DNA of 64,000 nucleotides. Source: DAOTXN01 sp034435435. GTDB taxonomy: Bacteria > Chloroflexota > Anaerolineae > S140-20. The DNA lies in contig DAOTXN010000135.1 in assembly GCA_034435435.1 (NCBI GenBank), forward strand, positions 62,001 through 126,000. Direction: 5' to 3'. Positions 31,192-39,468 of this stretch are shown piece by piece. Numbering within the stretch: position 1 is the first letter of the stretch; every line of letters starts with the position of its first letter. The position numbers and the translations under genes were made by a program. Under the pieces are notes generated by a model, which saw only the letters and a program-made list of their open reading frames with translations, was not told the origin of the DNA and did no database searches.

Positions 31192-32124
31192 ATGGACGCC
31201 CCACGCATCGTGTTTATGGGAACGCCCGAGTTTGCGCTGCCCACGTTTCAGGCGCTCATCGCCCGCTATTCCGTGGTCGGCGTGGTCACGCAACCCGACC
31301 GCCCGTCAGGCCGCGGGCGGGCCGTGCAGTCCCCGCCGGTCAAGCCTTTGGCCGAAGCTCGCGGCATTCCCGTCTTTCAGCCCAAAAGCCTGCGTCCCCC
31401 AGAAGCGGTGGCCCGGTTAAAAGAATGGTCGCCCGACGTGATCATAACTGCCGCCATCGGCTTTATCCTGACCCCCGAGGTGTTGGCCGCGCCGACCGTG
31501 GGCACATTGAACGTGCACGCCAGCCTGCTCCCGCGCTGGCGCGGCGCAGCTCCCATCCAGGCCGCCCTCCTGGCCGGCGACGCCCAGACCGGCGTGACAA
31601 TCATGTGCACCGACGCCGGGATGGACACCGGCCCTATCTTGAGCCAGCAGGCCATTCCCATCCCGCCCCGCGAGACAGCCGCCACGCTGCACGACCGGCT
31701 GGCCCAACTGGGAGCCGACTTGCTGATCGAGACGTTGCCCCGCTGGCTCTCCGGCGAGCTGACGCCCCGCCCGCAGCCGGCCGAGGGCGTGACGCTGGCC
31801 GGCCGTATCCGCAAAGAGGACGGCCTGATTGATTGGAACCGCCCGGCGCTCGAAATTGACCGCCAGATACGCGCCTTTACTCCGTGGCCGGGAGCGTATT
31901 CTTTTTGGGACGAACGGCGGCTCAAAATCGTGGCAGCCTATCCTGTTTCAGCAGACGCGGCACAACCGCCGGGTACAGTCATCGAGCGTGATGATCTCCC
32001 GGCTGCGGTCACTGGCGACGGGCTGCTGCAACTGGATGAGCTACAGCTCGAAGGCAAACGCACCCTGCCGGGAGCCGATTTTGTGCGCGGCCAGCCGGAT
32101 TTCATCGGCGCGAGATTGAGGTGA
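31192..32124 (+). CDS. fmt: Methionyl-tRNA formyltransferase
   Basis: 310 residues. It formylates initiator Met-tRNA with 10-formyl-THF. The N-terminal Rossmann part starts IVFMGTPEFALPTFQALI and includes VVTQPDRPSGRGR. The catalytic region is TLNVHASLLPRWRGAAPIQA with its HxSLLP asparagine-histidine pair, then GVTIMCTDAGMDTGPIL with the catalytic aspartate. The C-terminal OB-like domain starts LAGRIRKEDGLIDW and FTPWPGAYS. ATG 31192 is preferred to the frame start at 31174, which overlaps the -10 box; there is no Shine-Dalgarno site, as expected of a leaderless mRNA. Confidence 0.94.
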   Translation: MDAPRIVFMGTPEFALPTFQALIARYSVVGVVTQPDRPSGRGRAVQSPPVKPLAEARGIPVFQPKSLRPPEAVARLKEWSPDVIITAAIGFILTPEVLAAPTVGTLNVHASLLPRWRGAAPIQAALLAGDAQTGVTIMCTDAGMDTGPILSQQAIPIPPRETAATLHDRLAQLGADLLIETLPRWLSGELTPRPQPAEGVTLAGRIRKEDGLIDWNRPALEIDRQIRAFTPWPGAYSFWDERRLKIVAAYPVSADAAQPPGTVIERDDLPAAVTGDGLLQLDELQLEGKRTLPGADFVRGQPDFIGARLR

Positions 32125-32144
32125 GCTTGCAAAGGAGCCAGGCT

Positions 32145-33650
32145 ATGAAATGTGTAGCAGCCATTGACCAGGGCACCACCAGCACCCGCTGCATGCTCTT
32201 TGACCACGCCGGGCAGGTCGTGAGCGTCGCGCAAAAAGAACACGCGCAAATCTATCCCCAACCCGGCTGGGTCGAGCACGACCCGTCGGAAATCTGGCAA
32301 CGCACGCAAGAGGTGGTCAAAGCGGCGTTACACAAAGCGGGCGCGACGGCGCATGACATCGTCGCGGTGGGCGTCACCAACCAACGCGAAACAACCGTCG
32401 CGTGGGACAAACACACCGGCCGGCCCTATTACAACGCCATTGTGTGGCAAGACACCCGCACCAAAGCGATATGCGACGCGCTGGCCGCCGTCGGCGGCCA
32501 GGATCGCTTTCGGCCAAAAGTTGGCCTGCCCCTGGCGACCTATTTTTCCGGCCCCAAAATCAAGTGGATTCTGGATCACGTGGACGGCGTGCGTCAGGCC
32601 GCCGAACGCGGCGACGCGCTGTTCGGCAACGTTGACGCCTGGTTGATCTGGCAGCTCACAGGCGGCCCACAGGGCGGCGCGCACGTCACCGACGTGACCA
32701 ACGCCAGCCGCACTATGCTGATGAACCTGGAGACGCTGGATTGGGACAACGAAATACTCGACATCATGGGCATACCGCGCCACACACTGCCGCGCATTGC
32801 GCCCAGCAGCGACCCGCACACCTGGGGCGCAACTCGTCCCGCCGGGCCTTTCGGCGGCGCGATCCCCGTGTGCGGCGACCTGGGCGACCAGCAGGCCGCG
32901 CTGGTCGGCCAGACTTGTTTCGGCGCAGGCGAGGCCAAGAACACCTACGGCACGGGCTGCTTTATGCTGCTCAACACCGGGACCGAGGCCGTGCCCAGCG
33001 CCAGCGGCCTGTTGACCACACTAGGCTACAAAATCGGCGACCAACCCGCCGTGTACGCGCTAGAAGGCTCGATTGCGATTACCGGCGCGTTGGTGCAATG
33101 GCTGCGCGACAATCTCAAGTTTTTTGATTTTGCGCACCAGATCGAGGATTATGCCCGCGCCGTGCCCGACAGCGGGGGCGTCTATTTCGTGCCCGCCTTT
33201 TCCGGGCTATTTGCCCCACACTGGCGCTCGGACGCGCGCGGGGTGATCGTCGGCCTGACGCGCTACGTTGACCGCAACCACATCTGCCGCGCCGCGCTGG
33301 AGGCCACGGCCTATCAGACCCGCGAGGTGCTAGACGCGATGGAAAAAGACTCTGGCGTGCGGCTGACCGCGCTCAAGGTAGACGGCGGGATGGTGTACAA
33401 CGAGCTGCTGATGCAGTTTCAGGCCGATATTTTGGGCGCGCCGGTCATCCGCCCCACCGTGGCCGAGACCACGGCCTTGGGCGCGGCCTACGCGGCCGGG
33501 CTGGCCATGGGCTTTTGGGACAACTTGGAAGATCTACGCCAGAACTGGAGCGTGGACAAGACTTGGGCGCCGCAGATGAGCGCCGAACAACGCGCCGGAT
33601 TGTACGCCGGCTGGCAAAAGGCCGTCCAACGCACGCTGGATTGGGTGTGA
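32145..33650 (+). CDS. glpK: Glycerol kinase
   Basis: 501-residue FGGY-family kinase that converts glycerol and ATP to glycerol-3-phosphate. It begins CVAAIDQGTTSTRCMLFD, with the phosphate-binding DQGTTS. GWVEHDPSEIW, TNQRETTVAWDKHTGRPYYN, WQDTRT, GDLGDQQAALVGQTCF, KNTYGTGCFMLLNTG, YFVPAFSGLFAPHWRSDARG and LKVDGGMVYNELLMQFQADI are all diagnostic. The start is ATG 32145 behind AAAGGAG. It follows fmt by 20 bases and precedes the Ldh2-family gene. The product may feed phospholipid or glycolipid synthesis, fitting the nearby lipid glycosyltransferase. Confidence 0.95.
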   Translation: MKCVAAIDQGTTSTRCMLFDHAGQVVSVAQKEHAQIYPQPGWVEHDPSEIWQRTQEVVKAALHKAGATAHDIVAVGVTNQRETTVAWDKHTGRPYYNAIVWQDTRTKAICDALAAVGGQDRFRPKVGLPLATYFSGPKIKWILDHVDGVRQAAERGDALFGNVDAWLIWQLTGGPQGGAHVTDVTNASRTMLMNLETLDWDNEILDIMGIPRHTLPRIAPSSDPHTWGATRPAGPFGGAIPVCGDLGDQQAALVGQTCFGAGEAKNTYGTGCFMLLNTGTEAVPSASGLLTTLGYKIGDQPAVYALEGSIAITGALVQWLRDNLKFFDFAHQIEDYARAVPDSGGVYFVPAFSGLFAPHWRSDARGVIVGLTRYVDRNHICRAALEATAYQTREVLDAMEKDSGVRLTALKVDGGMVYNELLMQFQADILGAPVIRPTVAETTALGAAYAAGLAMGFWDNLEDLRQNWSVDKTWAPQMSAEQRAGLYAGWQKAVQRTLDWV

Positions 33651-33674
33651 GACGTCAGGAGTGAGGAGTGAAAC

Positions 33675-34772
33675 GTGATGCAATACATTCCCGTTTCCGT
33701 CGTTGAAAGGTTTATGGTAGACGTGTTCGTGGGGTTGGGCGCGCCGGAGGCGGACGCCCGCATCTGCGCGGACGTGCTGATCACCTCGGACCTGCGCGGC
33801 ATCGAGTCGCATGGGGTGGGGCGGCTCAAGTATTATTACGACCGCATCCGGGCCGGGGTGCAGCTCACCCGGACCGAGATCGAGCTCGTCAAAGAGACCG
33901 AGACGACGGCGCTGATTGATGGACGCCACGGCATGGGTCACGTCATTGCGTACCAGGCTATGCGCCTGGCGATGGACAAGGCCAAACGATACGGTGTGGG
34001 CGCGACGACGGTGCGTAACGGGACGCACTTTGGCATCGCCGGGTACTACCCGCTGATGGCCGCCGCAGAGGGGATGATGGGCTTGTGCGTGACCAACGCC
34101 CGCCCGGCCATCGCGCCCACGTTCAGCACCGAGCCGATGTTAGGCACGAATCCGATTGCCTTTGCCGCGCCGTCCGACATGGACTTTCCCTTTTGTTTCG
34201 ACGGGGCCACGTCTATCTGCCAGCGTGGCAAGATCGAGGTGGCCGCACGGGCCGAAAAGCCGGTGCCAGAGGGCTGGGTGATTGATGCGCAAGGCCAGCC
34301 GGCCACCGACCCAGACCGCATCCTGGCCGACCTGGGCCAAGACCTGGCGGCGCTGCTGCCGCTGGGTGGCGCGGGCGAGCTGTTCGCGGGGTACAAAGGT
34401 TACGATCTGGCGACGATGGTCGAAATCCTGTCGGCGTCGTTGTGCGGCGGGGTGTTTATGAAGGACCTGCTGGGCTTGGCGCCCGACGGCTCGCGCCGGC
34501 CGTTTATGCTGGGGCACTTTTTTCTGGCCCTGGACATCGCGCATTTTGTGCCGCTAGAGCTATCCAAACGCATCACTGGCGGGATTATGCGGGCGCTGCA
34601 CAACGCCCGCAAAGCGCCAGGCGAGGAGCGCATCTACGTCGCGGGCGAGAAAGAATGGGAGATGGAAAAAGTGGTGCGTGAGCAGGGCGTGCCGGTCAAC
34701 GCAAACCTGCGCCGCGAGCTGCAAACGATGCGCGACGAATTAAACATCTCCGGTTACGCGGAATACTTTTGA
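33675..34772 (+). CDS. Ldh2 family malate/L-lactate/ureidoglycolate-type dehydrogenase
   Basis: 365 residues of the NAD(P)-dependent Ldh2 fold, distinct from classical MDH/LDH. Typical blocks: DLRGIESHGVGRLKYYY (catalytic His in SHG), GHVIAYQAMRLAMDKAK, VRNGTHFGIAGYYPLMAA, TNARPAIAPTF, MLGTNPIAFAAPSD, GYKGYDLATMVEILSASLCG. The true substrate (malate, lactate, ureidoglycolate, sulfolactate and others are known for the family) cannot be read from sequence. GTG 33675 or ATG 33678 follows GAGGAGTG. It is probably co-transcribed with glpK. Confidence 0.88.
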   Translation: MMQYIPVSVVERFMVDVFVGLGAPEADARICADVLITSDLRGIESHGVGRLKYYYDRIRAGVQLTRTEIELVKETETTALIDGRHGMGHVIAYQAMRLAMDKAKRYGVGATTVRNGTHFGIAGYYPLMAAAEGMMGLCVTNARPAIAPTFSTEPMLGTNPIAFAAPSDMDFPFCFDGATSICQRGKIEVAARAEKPVPEGWVIDAQGQPATDPDRILADLGQDLAALLPLGGAGELFAGYKGYDLATMVEILSASLCGGVFMKDLLGLAPDGSRRPFMLGHFFLALDIAHFVPLELSKRITGGIMRALHNARKAPGEERIYVAGEKEWEMEKVVREQGVPVNANLRRELQTMRDELNISGYAEYF

Positions 34773-34795
34773 AAGTTTATTGGAAATAAGGCCTG

Positions 34796-34872
34796 GACAG
34801 GATTTACAGGATTCACAAGATAAAAACCGTCTATTTTGAACAGCCCATCCTGTCAATCCTGTTAATCCTGTC
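34796..34872. repeat. Dispersed inverted repeat, second copy
   Basis: GACAGGATTTACAGGATT (34796-34813) and AATCCTGTTAATCCTGTC (34855-34872) are inverted with one mismatch in 18 and would form a long hairpin after the dehydrogenase gene. Related strings occur at 29739-29817. It may terminate transcription before the AAA+/STAND/EAD cassette. Confidence 0.75.
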
Positions 34873-34933
34873 GAAATCCCGCTATTTCCGATAATATCTG
34901 TTGAACACCCTCATCGCAGTGTAAGGAGCGAAC

Positions 34934-35974
34934 ATGAGCGAGGAAACGTCCAGCGAACACGGTATGGCGGCTTTGACGCCGGAGCAATTGAAACAGGCAG
35001 CGGCCTTTTTCGAACAACGCTTGATCGGCCAGCCGGAAGCCATTCAGGCCTTGACCAACGTGTTGTACAAGCAGAACGCACTGCTCAAGCGGGTGCTGGA
35101 GCACGCCGGGGATAGCGAGCGCCCGGTGGGCATCCCGGCCGACCCGACCGTGCTGCTGTTGATGGGCGGCTCGTGGGGCAAAAGCCTGATCACCCGGCTC
35201 ATTCCGATGGCGCTGAATCCGTTGGGCTATGGCTCCCTGACGGTGCTGACGCCGCTGCCTCAAGACCCTGAAGGCGCGCTGAACCTGGAACCACAGGCGG
35301 TCGCAGCCCCCTTTTCCACCATCGTTGTGGAGAACATCGAGACGGTCGAGGCAATCAATGCGAGATTTGTCACCAACTTGGCGCATTTGATCGAGACGGG
35401 CGTTGTGGCGCTGATCGACCCACAACAAAAAGCGGTCCAACCTATCCCCCTGGGTTTGACCACGGTCATCATGACCAGCAGCATTGCCGACGAGGAGATT
35501 CGAGAGGCGCTGAACCCTGAGTCGCGGTTGGGGTTTTTGCGCCCGGCTCAGGAACGGACGGGCGACGCCGAGGAACTGTATCAACAAGTTCGACGCATTT
35601 GTCAACAGGCATTGGACTATCTACCACGCGACCTGCTGCGTCACGTGGACGAGACGGTGATTCTGCGCCCGCTGGGCGAGAGCGATTTGCGCCAGATTTT
35701 TGAACTCGAGATCGCACATTACCAACAGGTGATGTTCCCCGGTCAGGCGCTGACGGTGGTTTTTGAGGGTGAAGCACAGGAGCGCCTGTTCGACGAGGCT
35801 CAGATGGACCTGGGGCTGTATGGGGCGCACGCGCTGCGGCGGGTGTTGCAACGATACATAGACCCGGTGGTATACCGGGCCTACAACGAGGGGATGTTGA
35901 CCGAGGCCAATCTGAAAGAGCACTATGTCATCGTCGGGTTGGAAAAGGCAGCGGTTAGCGTGCGGGTGGAGTGA
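34934..35974 (+). CDS. Clp/HSP100-like AAA+ protein with degenerate catalytic motifs
   Basis: 346 residues aligning by eye with the second AAA+ module of ClpA/ClpB. FFEQRLIGQPEAIQALTNVL matches the RVIGQxEAV start, TVIMTSSIADEEI matches the sensor-1 strand, and YGAHALRRVLQRYIDPVV matches the sensor-2 helix. Almost every active element is changed. Walker A is MGGSWGKS instead of GxTGVGKT. Walker B reads VVENIE instead of LLDEIE, so the catalytic glutamate is asparagine. The LNRID arginine finger reads LRHVD, the GYVG pore loop is absent, and the sensor-2 arginine is histidine. It may bind but not hydrolyse ATP. The start follows AAGGAG. Its GTGA overlap with the next frame suggests coupling to the STAND gene. 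Confidence 0.8.
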   Translation: MSEETSSEHGMAALTPEQLKQAAAFFEQRLIGQPEAIQALTNVLYKQNALLKRVLEHAGDSERPVGIPADPTVLLLMGGSWGKSLITRLIPMALNPLGYGSLTVLTPLPQDPEGALNLEPQAVAAPFSTIVVENIETVEAINARFVTNLAHLIETGVVALIDPQQKAVQPIPLGLTTVIMTSSIADEEIREALNPESRLGFLRPAQERTGDAEELYQQVRRICQQALDYLPRDLLRHVDETVILRPLGESDLRQIFELEIAHYQQVMFPGQALTVVFEGEAQERLFDEAQMDLGLYGAHALRRVLQRYIDPVVYRAYNEGMLTEANLKEHYVIVGLEKAAVSVRVE

Positions 35975-36000
35975 ATATATTCGATCAGGGCGAGAGGAGA

Positions 36001-38010
36001 ATGATGACCCAACCACAAACAGGAGGGGACATCCAGGTAGACGTGGGAGGAGCCGTTAGCGGCCAACTGGCTGTGGGCAGTCACATCATCCAGGGCGACG
36101 TGAGCGGGCAGGTTGCGATGGGTAGCCACATCACCCAGATCGGCTCCTTTCACGGCATTCTGGTCAACCCGCCCCAGGCGCAGCAGCCGACTGTGCGCCC
36201 GCGTCCCGCACCTATTGCCTTGCGTCCACGTCCGATGCGCGGCTTTGTGGACCGCGAGTCGGAAGTGAACGTCGTTCACACGGCCTGCTTGAAACAGCCG
36301 CCGGTCAATGTGCACGCGCCAGCCGGAATGGGCAAGTCCAGCCTGCTGCGCCACCTGGCCCACCATCTGCCCGCCGCTCCTTTTCCCGATGGCATCTTGC
36401 ACCTGACGACCCAGCATACCCTGCTGCCCGACCTGCTTCAGTCGCTCTTTGACGCCTTTTTCGAGAGCGACACCCCCTTCAAACCCAGCCCGGCGCACAT
36501 CCGCCTGGCGCTACAATCCAAGCAAGCCCTCGTTTTGCTGGACGACGTCGGCCTGACGCGCCAGGATATTGACGCGCTGCTAGACGCTGCGCCCGCTTGC
36601 ACCTTTATTCTGGCTTCGGAAGAGCGCTGCGTGTGGGGCGAAGGGCAGATTCTGGCGCTAGGGGGACTGCCGCCCGACGCGGCCCAGGCCCTCATCGAGC
36701 GAGAGTTAGGTCGCCCTTTGACGCCCCAGGAGCGCCCGGCCGTCCAATCGCTCCACGCCGACCTCAAAGGCCATCCGCTGCGCCTGCTCCAAACCGCTGC
36801 GTTGGCGCGGGAAGAGGGCCACAGTTTGGAACAAGTCGCCCAGGCGCTGCACACTCCCTCGCCGCCGCACGCCCTGGCGAACCGTCAATTGCGCGCCCTG
36901 AGCGAGCCGCAAGGATACGCGCTGGCCGCGCTGGCCGCGCTAAAGGGCGCCCCGCTGTCTGCCGAACACCTGGCGGCCTTGACCGGTTTGGACGACGCCC
37001 AGCCCGTGTTGGATGCACTGCTGCGCCGGGAACTGCTCCAGACGCACAGCCCTTCTTATAGCATCAGCGGCAACCTGGACGACATGCTGTCGCAGGTGTG
37101 GGACCTGACCTCCTGGGCCGAAAAAGCGTTGGCTCACCTGACGGCCTGGGCCGAGACGCACCGCGACAACCCCGCCGACCTGTCTGCCATAACCCCAGCC
37201 CTACTGCAGAGTCTGGCCTGGGCTATGCAATCTCGCCGCTGGCCCGAGGCCTTACGCCTGGCGCGAGCGATAGAAGGCGGGCTGATCTTGAACAAGCAAT
37301 GGGGAGCGTGGGAGCAGGTGCTCCAGATGGCGCTGGCGGCAGCCCAGAGCGGCGGCGACCGAGCTGCCCAGGCTTGGGCGCTGCACCAGATCGGGAGCCG
37401 CGCTCTGTGTCTGGGAAATGCACAGGCCGCCCAATCTGCCCTGGCCGAAGCCCTCAAGCTGCGCGAAGCGCTGGGCGACCAGGCCGGCGCTGCCGTGACC
37501 CGCCACAACCTGCAAGCCATTCCCAAACTGACTGCGCCGCCGCAGCCGCCCTCCGCCGGTCAAGTTGCTCCGCCGGCCGGCCTCCCCTGGCTCAAGGCGG
37601 TGATGATTCTGGCAGTGGTCGGTTTGGTAGGCATAGCCGGACTGGGCTATGTTTTGTTGGTCCCCAAGACCACGCTGTGGGTAGAAAACCACGATTGCGG
37701 CGAGTTGGCGCCGGATTGGGGCGACTGGCTCACCGCCATCCCCGGCGTAGAACTGTTTGACAGCCTCGACTCTGGCGATCGTGAGCGCCTGCGGCTGCCC
37801 CGCTCGTTGCTGTGGAACGCGCACGTGACGGTCGAACGCGGTGGGACAAGAGACGCGATCGTCGTAGAAACCTGGATCGGAGAATTGGATTTTCCGCTCA
37901 CGACGCGGGTCGAAGAGGTGGCGCTGGATGGGGAGTCTGTTTTGGAGGCCGGGCGATTGTCAGTGCCCTCGCAATCGGAATTCGAGCTGGTCATTTTTTG
38001 CGCGCGGTGA
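36001..38010 (+). CDS. Membrane STAND/NB-ARC-like NTPase with N-terminal 15-residue repeats
   Basis: About 670 residues. Residues about 12-46 hold two units of a G-D-V-S-G-x-V-A-x-G-x-H-I-x-Q repeat, ending IGSFHG. After a Pro/Arg linker, RGFVDRESEVN opens a STAND NTPase: Walker A HAPAGMGKSSLL (about 105-116), Walker B ALVLLDDVG (about 176-184), CTFILASEE, and the GLPPDAAQALIERELGRPL region. Winged-helix and TPR-like helices follow (QAWALHQIGSRALCLGNAQA). A TM helix (about 534-554, AVMILAVVGLVGIAGLGYVL) and a ~95-residue outside domain with two cysteines end it. It likely acts as a sensor switch. The start is ATG 36001 or 36004 behind GAGAGGAGA; GTG 35971 is an alternative that overlaps the upstream stop. 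Confidence 0.78.
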   Translation: MMTQPQTGGDIQVDVGGAVSGQLAVGSHIIQGDVSGQVAMGSHITQIGSFHGILVNPPQAQQPTVRPRPAPIALRPRPMRGFVDRESEVNVVHTACLKQPPVNVHAPAGMGKSSLLRHLAHHLPAAPFPDGILHLTTQHTLLPDLLQSLFDAFFESDTPFKPSPAHIRLALQSKQALVLLDDVGLTRQDIDALLDAAPACTFILASEERCVWGEGQILALGGLPPDAAQALIERELGRPLTPQERPAVQSLHADLKGHPLRLLQTAALAREEGHSLEQVAQALHTPSPPHALANRQLRALSEPQGYALAALAALKGAPLSAEHLAALTGLDDAQPVLDALLRRELLQTHSPSYSISGNLDDMLSQVWDLTSWAEKALAHLTAWAETHRDNPADLSAITPALLQSLAWAMQSRRWPEALRLARAIEGGLILNKQWGAWEQVLQMALAAAQSGGDRAAQAWALHQIGSRALCLGNAQAAQSALAEALKLREALGDQAGAAVTRHNLQAIPKLTAPPQPPSAGQVAPPAGLPWLKAVMILAVVGLVGIAGLGYVLLVPKTTLWVENHDCGELAPDWGDWLTAIPGVELFDSLDSGDRERLRLPRSLLWNAHVTVERGGTRDAIVVETWIGELDFPLTTRVEEVALDGESVLEAGRLSVPSQSEFELVIFCAR

Positions 38011-38013
38011 GTG

Positions 38014-38439
38014 ATGAACGAGGAAAAATCGAGCGGGAACATGCACATCACCATTTCTGGCGACGTCGGCGGCAATGTCGCCATCGGGCAACACATCGTT
38101 CAGGGCGACGTGAGCGGAAACATCGCCAGTGGAGAGCACATCCGGCAGACACAGGCCCCAGCCGAGGCCGCCGGTTCGAGCGACCTGCCGCAAGACGCCG
38201 GCGAACGGGCCTATTTAATTCATTTACGCCAGACCCTGGCGACGCGCTTTGACGAGGGCGAGCTGCGCACGCTGTGCTTCGACCTGGGCATTGACTATGA
38301 CGACCTACCGGCGACCGGCAAGAGCCACAAAGCCACTGCGCTGGTGGCCTATCTGCACCGTCACGGGCGCATCAACGAGCTGGTGCGCGTGGGTAAGCAG
38401 TCGCGCCCCGAATTGGCGTGGGACGCCGGGAACGAGTAG
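38014..38439 (+). CDS. EAD-type adaptor with the same N-terminal repeats
   Basis: 141 residues. The N-terminal part (about 14-45) has two 15-residue repeats, GDVGGNVAIGQHIVQ and GDVSGNIASGEHIRQ, the same unit as in the upstream STAND protein. The C-terminal 75 residues (LRQTLATRFDEGELRTLCFD, LGIDYDDLPATGKSHKATAL, VAYLHRHGRINELV) match the effector-associated domain (EAD) type, small death-like helical modules described in NTP-dependent conflict systems. It begins four bases after the STAND stop, with GGTGAGTG upstream. It has no enzymatic domain, so it is most likely an adaptor that brings the STAND protein to an effector encoded elsewhere. Confidence 0.8.
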   Translation: MNEEKSSGNMHITISGDVGGNVAIGQHIVQGDVSGNIASGEHIRQTQAPAEAAGSSDLPQDAGERAYLIHLRQTLATRFDEGELRTLCFDLGIDYDDLPATGKSHKATALVAYLHRHGRINELVRVGKQSRPELAWDAGNE

Positions 38440-38459
38440 GGCGCGTTTCCATACGCGCC
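38440..38459. terminator. Hairpin at the end of the STAND/EAD cassette
   Basis: GGCGCGT (38440-38446) pairs with ACGCGCC (38453-38459) across a 6-base loop, exactly between convergent genes. No T-run follows, so its strength as a terminator is uncertain. Confidence 0.4.
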
Positions 38460-38470
38460 GTCCCGACGAC

Positions 38471-39460
38471 TCAAAACAAATGCTCTTTTAACAGCCGCGC
38501 CGGACCACCCGGCGTGGCGCGGAGCACCTGTTGCACCCCTTGGACGTTTTGCAGACGCAATTCGACCTCGGCCGCGGCCTCTTGCAAACACAAACAATGC
38601 ACATTTGGCCCGGCGTCAATCGTAAAGGCCACGGGCAATCCCGCCGCGCGCCAGGTTTGTACGGCGCGGATCAGTCGCAGGGTGGCAGGGGCCCAATAGA
38701 TCAAAGGCGGCGACGAAGTGAGCATGACGGCGTGCATCGCCAGGGCTTCCAATTCGACGATAGACGCCAATCTGTCAAAATCCCGATCCAGCAGCGCCGC
38801 CTTGCACTCCTCAAAGCGAGCCAGAGTGCTGGCGACTCGCGCCGCCTGTAATGGACTGGTGTCGGCCAGCGCGTGTCCCGCCGTCGAGCCGACGGCCTTG
38901 TGCTCGGCGTCTACGATGGCGATCACGTCAACCAGCGCCCAGTGCTCGGGCGGCGCGATTGAGACGCCATACGAGTCCTCGTGCCGCCTGGCGGGCAACC
39001 ATTCGACAAAACCGCCCGGGATCGAGCGACAGGCCGAGCCCGATCCCAGCCGGGCCAGGGCCGACAATTCGCGCTGACTCAAATCCAGCCCGGCGGCAGC
39101 CGTCGCCGCCAGCGTCAGCGCCGCAAAGCCCGAGGCCGAAGAGGCCAGCCCGGCCCCGGCCGGAAAGTTGTTGCGCGAGACCACCCGCGCCCGTTCCGAA
39201 CGCCCGGCGATCTGGCGCACCCGGTCGAGGTGCTGCACGACGCGCAACCGCCTGTCGCCGGTCAACGGCGCGCCGTCGAGTACAATGTCGTCGGTTTCCA
39301 GGCGTGGGTCAAACGCGACCGTCGTCGTGCTGGTCAGCCCAGCCATGTTCATCGAGAGAGAAGGATTGGCTGGGAGGCGCAGTTCTTGATTGGCGCTACC
39401 CCAGTATTTGACCAGGGCGATATTGGCGTTTGCGCAAGCCGTGGCTTTTTCTCTCGGCAC
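38471..39460 (-). CDS. Mevalonate-pathway decarboxylase (diphospho- or phosphomevalonate decarboxylase)
   Basis: 329-residue GHMP-fold enzyme of the MvaD group: ANANIALVKYWGS at the start, PANPSLSMNMAGLTSTTTVA, the phosphate loop PAGAGLASSASGFAALTLA, GSGSACRSIPGGFVEW, and VAFTIDAGPNVHCLCL with the catalytic-type aspartate. In classic organisms it makes IPP from mevalonate diphosphate. Because an isopentenyl phosphate kinase is encoded 0.9 kb away, and Roseiflexus (Chloroflexota) is known to use a phosphomevalonate decarboxylase plus IPK, the natural substrate here may be mevalonate 5-phosphate. Sequence alone does not decide this. It starts at GTG 39460, eight bases after the PspA gene. Confidence 0.88.
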   Translation of the reverse strand: MPREKATACANANIALVKYWGSANQELRLPANPSLSMNMAGLTSTTTVAFDPRLETDDIVLDGAPLTGDRRLRVVQHLDRVRQIAGRSERARVVSRNNFPAGAGLASSASGFAALTLAATAAAGLDLSQRELSALARLGSGSACRSIPGGFVEWLPARRHEDSYGVSIAPPEHWALVDVIAIVDAEHKAVGSTAGHALADTSPLQAARVASTLARFEECKAALLDRDFDRLASIVELEALAMHAVMLTSSPPLIYWAPATLRLIRAVQTWRAAGLPVAFTIDAGPNVHCLCLQEAAAEVELRLQNVQGVQQVLRATPGGPARLLKEHLF

Positions 39461-39468
39461 AATCTGGC

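Noticed and set aside
32125..32144. Glycerol riboswitch or catabolite site before glpK
   Set aside because: Only 20 bases separate fmt and glpK, and they hold just the ribosome-binding site.
34773..34933. Extra small gene between the dehydrogenase and AAA+ genes
   Set aside because: The space is filled by the inverted repeat and a ribosome-binding site; no frame of useful length was seen.
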